Below, piece after piece: positions 55,440 to 64,000 of a stretch of 64,000 nt of DNA; the first letter of the stretch is position 1, and every line of letters begins with the position of its first letter. The stretch lies in assembly GCA_003008705.1 (NCBI GenBank), contig PDUO01000049.1:1-64000 (forward strand). Reading direction: 5' to 3'. The stretch is from Pezicula radicicola (Eukaryota > Ascomycota > Leotiomycetes > Helotiales > Dermateaceae). A model generated the notes under the pieces. That model saw nothing but the letters and a program-made list of their open reading frames with translations. It was not told the DNA's origin and searched no databases. Position numbers and translations under genes: made by a program.

Positions 55440-57022
55440 CTTACTCGTACAGAGTCTTATATACCACAGGTGCCAAAGGAGACCTTTGAAGTCGGTAATA
55501 CCTTAAGGTTATAACAACGGCGCGTCTATATGTTTATACTACAACCCTTAATGCCAACCAGTTATAGAAATTCAAGAAATCAGACCTAAAACGAACGATT
55601 TTAGCCTGCCGTAGCCTAGGCCCTTGCGATTTTCGAGTGAGATTTCCTTCAAGAAAGACCTCGACGAGAACACCTTTACCCAAATCACTATGTGTACGCC
55701 ACATATCTGCCACCCTACGACTCACTACAACTTCCCTGAGGCTAGTGCTACCTGGTACCTATCACACTATCTTCAGGGTGTTGTTACAATAAATCGAAAT
55801 ATGAAACCACGAGATATGGAGGGAGTTGAGAAGGCCTATTTTGAGTATGATGGAGTAGCGTATAAGCAGTTCTGGAGGTCGAGAAACGAAGTACTAGAAG
55901 AGATCAACAAGGACCTTGGAATCTATCAACTCCCTGATTATATCAACCGGTACAAAGCAGCTTCGAATCAGAATATCGCCACTCATTGTACCAACCCTAA
56001 TACCTCAGCGTTTCAGGCCTGCTTCTTTGCACCTGGAGCTTGCCGCTACGCTCTTAGAACAGTTCTACCGATTGTGTTTGCCGATGGAACTCATACCTCA
56101 GAATCCGAGAACCCTATGGTTCTTACCCTATCCTCTGGTGTTGATGCGAATGGCCATGGCCTCCTTCTTGCGTGGGGAGGTTGCATCAATCAAGCCTACG
56201 TGTGCTGAATATATTAGGGGAATACCTGCAAATACTTGGGCAAGCACGCATTCCCTATGCCTCCGTTTAGCTATATTACATCGAACTTCGCGGAGTCTTT
56301 TAATAGTATATATCAGGAGATTCGGAAGCTCCCTCTACTCAAACTTGTTGATGGTATATACTAATGGATATTGAAGCAATAAAGGCCACGATTAGACCAG
56401 CCCTGCCAGTTAGAGATCTTCGCAAACAAGACTTTCAAGCTTATCAACTACAACTTCAAATACAGCCGCAAGTATTACGCTACACAGTCCCGCCGAGATA
56501 TCTGGCAACTCGAGATACCGAATACAATGACTCACTGGGTCATTGAGCTTGGGTCGAAAGTATTATTCTTGCCATGAATGGGTAGAGCTTCAGCTTCCTT
56601 TTAAGCACACTTGTGCTGCTATTCGAGCTGCTGGTTTAGATCCATATGACTTAGAGTTTATTAGAGAATGGTATACAACAGATAATCTTAGGGCTACGTA
56701 CGCCAAATGCCCTATGCCCTTTACCGTTAACAACCTTACTTCCGATAATACTACCAAGCTCCCAGAGCATCGTACACAGCTTGGGCGTCCAAGAACACGT
56801 CGAATTCGACGAACAAAGCATCTGAATGACCTCCGAATTACAGCGTATAATAGATATGGGGAGAAGGCGCGTGGGAACCACAACGCAAGATCGTGTACAA
56901 ACCATCCAAAGGCAAAGGCTTATAGCCGTGCTCAGTGCAGGCAAGATCATATGATAGAGGAATCAACCCTTAAGCTAGAGCTTCTTGCTAGTTCTGACAT
57001 AGAGGAAGAAGATGAACTCTAA
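55440..57022 (+). pseudogene. degenerate MULE-type transposase
   Basis: Several frames together give the full domain order. VPKETFEVG and a FAR1-like C-x-F-R-V-R-F start come first, then the region MEGVEKAYFEYDGVAYKQFW. The catalytic MULE core follows: LRTVLPIVFADGTHTS, LTLSSGVDANGHGLLLAW. Next is ITSNFAESFNSIYQEIRKLP in another frame, a broken SWIM-type finger (SCHEWVELQLPFKHTCAAI, where two Cys are lost), TTDNLRATYA and a QLGRPRTRRIRR tail. Stops and frameshifts near 55620, 56208 and 56363 prevent translation. It would have cut and pasted a Mutator-like element. Confidence 0.8.
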
Positions 57023-58304
57023 TAAAGTTCAAGCTATTATCGACGAGTTACTTGTTCCTGACCTTGAGATCCATGGAATGCGCTAGTAGGACTAGCTAGA
57101 GGATATAGCACGCTAGCGTATTAGGCGTACTATAATATTAGCTGTGATATTAAGTAAAGATAATACAAAGGCCCTCCACTCTCTCTTTAGCTTCCCTAGC
57201 TATTATTCGGCAGTGATAGTATCGATAAATCGGTACTAGAGTAAGAGTTATATACCAAAAGATATAGGAATACTTTGCGAAAAGACTAATGTCAGAAGAT
57301 GCTTGCACAATAGGTTCTTTCCGTACAGTCCGGAAGATCTTTAAGTATAGCTACACCTGCAGTGAATTAGATAGTTAATCAAATCTATGGTCAAGCTTGT
57401 GTCTTCTTATATGACTATACCTCCAATGCTATTTATCCTATAATATACCGTTCGGGTTTATTCCCGTCTGCACGATTTTGTTCTTTCGATTATACCGGAC
57501 AGGGGTCTCTATTTCGGAGCGGTAGAAAGACCCTAGCGGCGTTTACATAGTATCTTCTTTTCGTACATCCAAAGCGTTTTCGTTGCTTGATTTCACTGGC
57601 CAATAGATGCATTAGAAACGGGCGCATAGGAACCAAGTTTGGACCCGTGGTCTCTCCTAATCTTAGCCGAAGGATTGACTGCACCAGCGGCCTAAATCAT
57701 CCCTAAAAGTTAGGGAGCCAGATTTGAATCTATAAATCTAAGAATAAACTTAGCTCGGCTTAACCCTTTATAATACTACTTTACTCGGCTTTGTTCTTTA
57801 TAATATGCTATAGGGTTCCTTATTTCTAGAAACAACAAACAATTACATAGACCTTAGGTAGCGTAAGTAGCTAGAAGACGGGATAATATAAGTGGATAAA
57901 CGACATAATATAAATCTAACTACAACCTTGCTTACTTCCTTTACCTTATTTGCCTACTTCTTACTTCTTCCGCAGTATAGTAGACTAATTCTATTCTAGT
58001 CGTTAAGGTAAGGATTTATTTTATTTATTCGTGTATCCGGCGTTATATCACACCATATTATAGCAATCTGAGATTGAAATTTATAGATATTGGCGATGTA
58101 TTAATAGGATATTATAAACCTCATTATTTCATTGGTCTAGAAGATGTATTAATAGGATATTACAAGCCTCATTATTTCATTCGTCTACAAAGGTGCCGCC
58201 TCACGCTGTTTTAAAGTCAGCAAGTATGCCGCTACCATCCTCTCACACCCTAAAGGTAAACTAAACTAAACTATCGCTCTCCTCGCAAGACGAAAAACAA
58301 CCCA
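57023..58304. other. gap between transposase and ankyrin gene
   Basis: AT-rich with short frames only. Two near-identical words (gatgtattaataggatatta-aa/caagcctcattatttcatt) repeat at about 58096-58130 and 58143-58177, a small tandem duplication directly before the ankyrin gene. Confidence 0.5.
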
Positions 58305-59337
58305 ATGGCAACTTCAAGCCCAAACTCAAGTACCGCCCCATCCTCGCCAGAAGAAGCCGAACAGCTCATCCGCCACATATGCCACCACGGCTTCCGCACA
58401 AGCGACGAAATACAACAAGCTATCGATTCGCATTTCCTCCCCTACGCAGACCAAATCCTCGCTCTACCCAAGACGATCTATTTCACTGACAAGCCCCCCT
58501 TTGGGTCGGTGGTTGCGTGGGCGCTGGCACAGAAATGCTATCCGCTCCTGCGATATCTTATACATAATGGGTGGGAGATGAATCAGGCGCACGTGGGGAC
58601 GACGGGATGTCCGTCGTTGCTGGGGTATGTACCTTTCATTCCTATTCATATGCATATGCATTTATTATATTTATCCATCAAGATATACATTAAGATTCCC
58701 TAAAATACACTCTGCTAATATATGTATAGTGCACTCGCCGTCCTACGAGACATAGATCTAACCCGCTTCCTCCTCGCCCAAGGCATGGACCCCCGCGTCG
58801 GAAACACCCCNNNNNCCCCGCACACCCACCCGCGGCTCCAAAGGTTGGCTCCTCTACCTCGCCTCTATGTTCAGTAGCCTCGAGACCTTCACGCTCCTGC
58901 ATTCACACGGGGCAAACCTGTCCTACGCGCACGCCCTCCACGGCGCCGCCTGCGGTGGCCCCTCGCAAATCCCTATCATCCGGCACCTGCTGGATAGCAA
59001 AGCCGTCGATGTGGATGAGCTTGACGTTTATCATGTGCCGCATATGGGGACGCCGCTGCTAGCGGCGATTACGAAGGGGCATGTAGAGGTTGTGAGGGTG
59101 CTGCTAGGCTATGGGGCGCATCCGTTGGCGTGTATCAAGAGCCCGTATGAGACGAGTGCGGAGGAGTCAGCGAGGGCGTTGGGGAGGAGGGATGAGGGGG
59201 CTTCGAAGGAGATTTTGAGGATGTTAGAGGAGGCGAGGGGGGAGAGGGAGAGGGATGGTAGGTTGGGTGGTGTGCCGGTTTCGGGTGAGCGTAGGTCGGG
59301 TACGTCTAGTACGTCTGTTACGTCTGGTGCGTCTTAA
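58305..59337 (+). CDS. ankyrin-repeat protein (interrupted by an assembly gap)
   Basis: Exon 58305-58624 joins exon 58740 onward (115-bp intron, GTATGT to ATAG). Five N at 58811-58815 interrupt exon 2; the frames on either side differ, so the true gap is not exactly five bases. The N-terminal part (LIRHICHHGFRTSDEIQQAI ... VVAWALAQKCYPLLRYLIHNG) and later LHSHGANLSYAHALHGAACG and GTPLLAAITKGHVEVVRVLL have ankyrin helix-turn-helix spacing. The C-terminus is charged, then Ser/Thr/Gly-rich. It is much more GC-rich than its surroundings, which could mean recent arrival or simply escape from RIP. It lies between the 88-bp inverted repeats, so it could be transposon cargo. Function unknown. Confidence 0.7.
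58811..58815. other. ambiguous bases inside the ankyrin gene
   Basis: Five N in a C-rich stretch. The reading frames before and after do not agree with a length of five, so this is a placeholder. Confidence 0.9.
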
Positions 59338-59721
59338 AGAGGATCTAGGATGGCTTGGTAGAAGGACGAGTATTTATAAAGCAATTGTATCTTAAAAGGC
59401 GTTTGTCGAAGGAATGATTTAGCGAGTCTTAACTTTTAAGAGATAGTAGTTTATTTAGTATTAAAAGATTAAAAGGGAGATTAAAGTTATCTAATATTTA
59501 TATACCAATTATAAAGTATTTTAAACTTAGTTTTTTTTTTAATATAATTTTTTTAAAATATGTTGAAATCAGTGAATATATGGGAATAGTCATGTGATTG
59601 CCCACTACAAGTAGGCCCATTCTAGCACTCTAGCTTCCACACAGAACATAGATGTTAGTTGGGAATTACTATCTAGTTTATATAAGGGACCCTATATAAA
59701 CCTAATAGACTAGTCCCTAAA
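59338..59721. other. AT-rich spacer inside the inverted-repeat pair
   Basis: No coding signal. It contains T runs near 59531. Confidence 0.4.
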
Positions 59722-59809
59722 TAGGTAAAGTTAAATGCTAGATATAATACTACCCTAGGGTAGCATGCGAGGAAGGAAAACGTTGTTTAGAGTAGCATTT
59801 TAGGTATTT
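59722..59809 (-). repeat. 88-bp inverted repeat, right copy
   Basis: Reverse complement of 55179-55266 with 11 differences by my count. It contains the palindromic taccctagggta core. Confidence 0.85.
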
Positions 59810-61084
59810 ACCTTAAATTTTATTAGTAGTAAAGTAGTAATAATAGAAGCCGAGATCGATAGTGGTTTCCGTGATTACTGGAAATACGTAGCTTATAGAT
59901 TTAGTAGGCTAAATCAATCTATCGGGGATGCTTAACTTCTAGAAGTGGCAAGGACCTCTCCTTCTATTAGCGGGGGCTCTAAGTTAGAAACGGTCGCTCG
60001 AACCCTCGTAGCCGATAGATAGAATAATCAAAGATGGCCACCTGATACTAGCGTTGCTGATATTCTTTATCTTTAGGAAAGGCATCGCGCCCTCATTCAA
60101 CTAAGTGAAGATTAATATCATCCAAACGTTTGCTAGGCCCAAACAGCTCACTGAATGGTTCTTTCATCCGAGCAGTATCAGTGACAGGTCTACCAGAAAG
60201 AATCCAAAAGTCTTCCATCTAATCCTTTACTATGTATAACACTAATTAAACACTTCTTTAGTCATCGGTTTTCAAGAAGAAGAAAAATAAGGAATAATAC
60301 AAGTCTTCAAAGACAGACATCAAAGCCATTCTTTCCCATCTCAAAATGAAAAATGAAAACCCACAAAACCGGCCGTATTCCGTATCCCGTATATCTATAT
60401 ACAAAACCTCCTCCTCGCCAAGTACGAAATCACGAAATCCGATCCTAAGCGAGCAGATCTTGCAAATCGGACTCGGTTCGGACTCGCAATATCCAAAGCG
60501 ACCGAACTTAAAAATAACTGTACACCAGGTAAGCCCATTTTGAGGGCTGTTGACAGGGTTCACTAGATGAACTCGCAATTCATCACAAAACTTTTGAGGC
60601 TCGGATGATCGACACTTTGGTTCTGCTGCAGTTACGGGATACGGGATACTATGAATCGATCTTAGAAAGAACGAGGCTGGGTGGGATTGAGAATATATAT
60701 ATTCTTTTACCTGTCCGTGGCCGAAAGTTAGTTCCCTCCTTACTCTTTACTATTCGCCTTGATATTTAGACTTCGTCCCATGATTTTAACGCAACGTTGA
60801 ATGTTCCTCTTACTATTATTCATCTTTTGTCTGCTTTCAAATTATATCATCCATTTATTTGTCAAGGCAGAACTTGTTTCCTCGTCCGGAGGATCTTCAT
60901 CTTCCGAATTATCACCAGAGATTCAAGAAGAGAATCATTAAACTTCGACTTTTGCTTTTCCTAGAAGAGCCAAAAAAAACAATCATAGAAACCCTGAAGA
61001 AATCTCTAAGTCTTCTCGATCTCACCTCACCTCTCATTTCTCATCTACCTCAACAAACCCACCCCCACCACCACCACCTCCAAA
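59810..61084. promoter_or_regulatory. intergenic and promoter of the LITAF gene
   Basis: No gene. The last about 230 bp are rich in C/T, as often seen in fungal 5' leaders. Confidence 0.4.
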
Positions 61085-62086
61085 ATGTCCGACATCTACA
61101 CAACCTCCACCCCCGAACAAAGACGCACAAACCCACAAAACCCCCAAAGATTCTCCTACCAATCATCCGCCTACCCCGAAGACCCAAACTACCAACAGCC
61201 AACACCCCAACCCCTAACAGCCGACCACACCGCATCTTCAAACTTTATAAACCCATACGGAGAAGGATCATCAAGTTCTAACAATCCATTTCTTTCGGAA
61301 GAACAAGAAGAGGAAGAAGAAGAAGAGAGAATTGAAAGAGTATATACACCAGGACGAAGAAATTCAACTTTTAAACGACCTTTATCACCTGATGATGGAA
61401 CTGGGAATGGGACTCCTCCGAGAACGCTAACGAGAGCATCACTTCCACCACCTAAATATAGTGAAGCTTATTCGAATGCTGATCTTGATCCTTCATCTGG
61501 TACGGGATTGGGATTAGGAAAAGAGAGGTTGAGAGGTGGTGGGAGTAGACCTGATAGTATGACTTATACTGGTAGTGGATCATATACGGGAAGTTCTTAT
61601 GGGACTGGTAGTGAAGAAATGAGGAATGGTGTTTTCTTGACGAGGCTTGAGGATTTGGGAAAGAATGAGGCTGTTGTGGAGTGTCCTAGGTGTGGGACGA
61701 AAGGTATGACTAGTGGGAGATTTGTTGCGGGGATGTTTACGCAGTATGTTTTCCTCCTCCCTTTCCCTTATACTGTTTTCCCCTGCCTGCTTTTGAAACG
61801 CTATTCTCTTTGCGATTTTTTCAAATAGCAATTGTATCTTGTGGCGCAGTCCTGGTTGTGCGGTTATGCATTTTATGGAATGATGGCTAACTGGTTTTGG
61901 TAAAATAGTGCCACGGCAGCAGTAAGTTTTCTGATGCTCTGTTGTTGGATTCCATACGTTACGACTTTTTTGAAAGATGTAGAGCATCGGTGTGGTCATT
62001 GTGGGGTTTTACTTGCTGTTTGGAGTAAAGGTGGTGGGACTGAGGTTAAGGAGAGGATGAGGATGAGTCGTACACAACGTCATTAG
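61085..62086 (+). CDS. LITAF-domain protein
   Basis: Exon 61085-61743 and exon 61909-62086 join in phase (165-bp intron) to 278 residues. A long disordered N-terminus rich in Ser, Pro, Gln and Glu carries the short motif LPPPKYSEAY, similar to PPxY/adaptor-type motifs of LITAF proteins. The LITAF zinc domain is at the C-terminus: VECPRCGTKG ... then a hydrophobic stretch (ATAAVSFLMLCCWIPYVTTF) and HRCGHCGVLLA. The C-P-x-C and C-G-H-C pairs bind one zinc, and the hydrophobic part inserts into a membrane face. LITAF proteins sit on late endosomes or the plasma membrane. The frame without splicing runs into intron sequence and is wrong at its C-terminus. Confidence 0.9.
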
Positions 62087-62898
62087 CCTTTTTTCATCTA
62101 CGGAGTTTGAAAAGTCTAATTAATGTACAGATTAGTTTTGGTATTGATTATCTACTTGTGTAGTTAGAGGCTTGCTTAATCAAATACTATAATACTATCT
62201 ATCTAATGGTTAATGTGGAATAATTTCATTATCTCTGCTTAGAGACGGATTTAGAGAGGTAAAATCTGTATATTCTATTCCTCTATTCGACCTATATAGA
62301 TCTTGCTTCGTTAAGAGTAGTATTATCTATACTTTATAGCTTTCTAGCTCCCTAAGAATTAAACCCTTCTAATTTTCTTATACAAGGTAGAGATGGTGCG
62401 TTCCGCAGTCTATACTCTGTTCTATTTTAACAAAAGTAAAAGAAAATAGGTGATAAGTTCAAGAGAAAGTTGTTGTTTAGGATGTCTACAGTTAAAGAAC
62501 TCTTTTTAATGGCCAGCAAAAAGCAGCCCAGCTTAAAATTGACTGGCTCGGTAGAGAATAGCAAAGTCAGTCTTCAAATAAATCTGATTAGGTGTTTAGT
62601 CCAACAATTACCATTAGGAATCGCATAGGCAATAGTAAGTCTCAAAGTGAAGTCAAAAACCCATATTTTTATGCTTACTATTTACATACTACAGAAGGAG
62701 GAAAGGCTAAAATCGCTATAGCAAGAGTAGTAAACCACCTACGATTTTGGTTTTAGTCGCCGCAGCATGCCGGGCAGCAAATGCAATCAATAAACGAGGC
62801 CACGCAAAAAGGCCAGAGGACTTTTGTCATCATCCGTAATAAACACCATGTCGAAAAAAAGAGAGAAACAGCACCACCATGGTACCACTGAGCTTTGC
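62087..62898. other. convergent 3' intergenic region
   Basis: Lies between the ends of the LITAF and ILV2 genes; no coding signal. Confidence 0.45.
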
Positions 62899-64000
62899 TC
62901 ATTGCTCATCCTCCAACAACTTCTCGAATTTATTGTTTGTTCGCTCGTTGAGGAGTTTGCGACGCTCCCTTTCTTTTGCTATGGAGATGTTAGTAGGGAT
63001 GAGAATGAGGGGAAATGGGATAACATACCATCATCATACACTAAAAACTCATGTAAACCGCTACCTGATGGAACCATGGGTAAAACAGGAACCTTCTTAT
63101 CCGTTACAATCTCCAAGAAAGCGGGGCCATCACTCTCAATCAACCACTTCAAGCTATCCACAACATCATCCGGCCGGACGCACTTTCGTGACTGGATGTT
63201 CATCGCGTCGGCCAACTTGATGAAGTCAGGGTTGACAGAGTGGGTGTGAGCATATCTGTCCGAGTAGAAGAGATTCTGCCACTGAGTAACCATTCCTTGT
63301 TCTTCGTTGTTCAAAACGATTATCTTGACACCAATGTTGAATTGTGAAGCGGTCGACATTTCAGTCAAGGTCATATTGAACGACGCATCGCCATCAATAT
63401 CAATAACCAAGGCATCTGGGCGAGCAACCTTAGCACCAATGGCAGCTGGGAGACCGAAACCCATCGTTCCAAGACCACCAGAGGTAATCATACTGCGGGG
63501 CGTTCTCCAGCGGAAATGCTGAGCAGTCCACATCTGATGTTGCCCAACACCAGTTGTGATGATAGTAGTATCTTTGCGGTTCGCCGTGAGATTTGAGAGT
63601 TCCTCAATGACTGTTTGAGGCTTGATAAGACCAGTGCGCTCGGCCTTCTGGTAGTGTGATAGGGGGAATTTCTCTTTCCAGTACTTGATCTGGTCAAACC
63701 ACTCTTTCCTGTCTTCCATGCTTGTAGAGTTGACCAGAGGAATAAGCTCTTTAATGTTTTCGGCAACGTCACCCACGCAAGCTATGGTAGCCTGCACAAC
63801 CTTGTTGATATTCTTGGGCATGATCTCAAAATGAACAATGCCTCCTCGGTTCTCTGCTGCTGCTGCTTTCGCCTGTGGGGCAAATTTGCCGACGTTTAAG
63901 GTTACACGGTCATCGAAGCGAGCACCAAGTGCGATAATGAGATCAGCTTCTTGCATGGCCATGTTGGCATATGCTGACCCGTGCATACCAAGCATGTGGA
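62899..64000 (-). CDS. ILV2: acetolactate synthase catalytic subunit, 3' part
   Basis: Partial: the gene runs off the right edge. The final exon 62978-62899 joins 64000-63029 across a 50-bp intron (GTATGT to ATAG). The visible portion covers the end of the middle domain (MLGMHGSAYANMAM, LGARFDDRVT) and the ThDP-binding C-terminal domain: ITSGGLGTMGFGLPAAIGAK, the GDASFNMT ... LNNEEQGMVTQWQ ThDP/Mg motif, and HTHSVNPDFIKLADAM. The Trp in MVTQWQ is the residue known from yeast and plants as an ALS-inhibitor contact. The enzyme makes acetolactate and acetohydroxybutyrate in mitochondria, the first common step of valine, leucine and isoleucine synthesis. The tail AKERERRKLLNERTNN is basic, as in other fungal forms. 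Confidence 0.95.

Larger units (their letters stand above)
55179..59809. mobile_element. candidate MULE element bounded by 88-bp inverted repeats
   Basis: The inverted repeats enclose a degenerate MULE transposase (55440-57022) and an ankyrin-repeat gene (58305-59337). The outer ends (aaatacc / ggtattt) face outward as terminal repeats should. I found no convincing 8-11-bp target duplication: the flanks attaacagc and accttaaat differ. The alternative is two unrelated insertions of a small repeat in opposite orientation. Confidence 0.35.

Noticed and set aside
57620..57690. Minus-strand stretch resembling the start of U2 snRNA (ccttcggctaagatta)
   Set aside because: The match is only about 15 bases and the branch-point-pairing region and later stems are absent.
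1..64000. CRISPR array, bacterial operon or prophage signals
   Set aside because: Spliced genes, fungal families and RIP show this is eukaryotic DNA; no array of equal-length spacers exists.

Overview
The window is fungal chromosomal DNA from a filamentous ascomycete (Pezizomycotina). The support is short GT-AG introns (mostly 36-120 bp), fungus-specific families (nst1, UstYa/DUF3328, Zn2Cys6 regulators, CVNH lectin-like proteins, DUF1749) and a block destroyed by repeat-induced point mutation (RIP). Leotiomycetes is my best guess for the class, from overall feel only. The ORFs alone mislead here; most genes below were rebuilt by joining exons across introns.

Layout. 1-5.37 kb is a RIP block with no CpA, TpG or CpG found. 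5.7-6.5 kb holds the truncated front of a viroplasmin-domain/PIF1 helicase. 8.2-13.3 kb carries a secreted FAD-linked oxidase and an Upc2-like Zn2Cys6 regulator. A repeat-bearing gap follows (13.3-16.9 kb). 16.9-26.2 kb is the dense core block: DUF1749 hydrolase, mitoribosomal protein mL40, a Rho2-type GTPase with a 6-nt exon, and nst1. 26.9-28.1 kb encodes an unrecognised 394-aa protein.

28.8-33.5 kb is a graveyard of three UstYa-like (DUF3328) oxidases and a RidA-like gene, each broken or partial: apparently a decayed secondary-metabolite locus. 34.3-38.6 kb is an intact divergent pair, a bacterial-luciferase-like flavin monooxygenase and a Dal5/Tna1-type MFS permease, probably one scavenging or catabolic unit. 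A small secreted CVNH protein (41.3-41.9 kb, with an 11-nt exon), a multiply broken DHA2-type MFS pseudogene (44.7-46.7 kb) and a Gfd2/YDR514C-like nuclease-fold protein (48.9-50.1 kb) follow.

51-60 kb is transposon country: LINE RNase H remnants, a Pth11/rhodopsin-domain gene with an in-frame TGA, a TA-flanked MITE, a degenerate MULE transposase, and an ankyrin-repeat gene (with an assembly gap) lying between 88-bp inverted repeats that may be the MULE ends. The window closes with a LITAF-domain protein and the 3' part of the acetolactate synthase gene (ILV2), running off the right edge.

Overall this looks like a two-compartment genome: well-kept housekeeping genes (DUF1749-mL40-Rho2-nst1, LITAF-ILV2) alternating with AT-rich, repeat-laden segments where accessory genes are decaying. 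The two accessory stretches most likely to still do something are the monooxygenase/permease pair and the oxidase/regulator pair.
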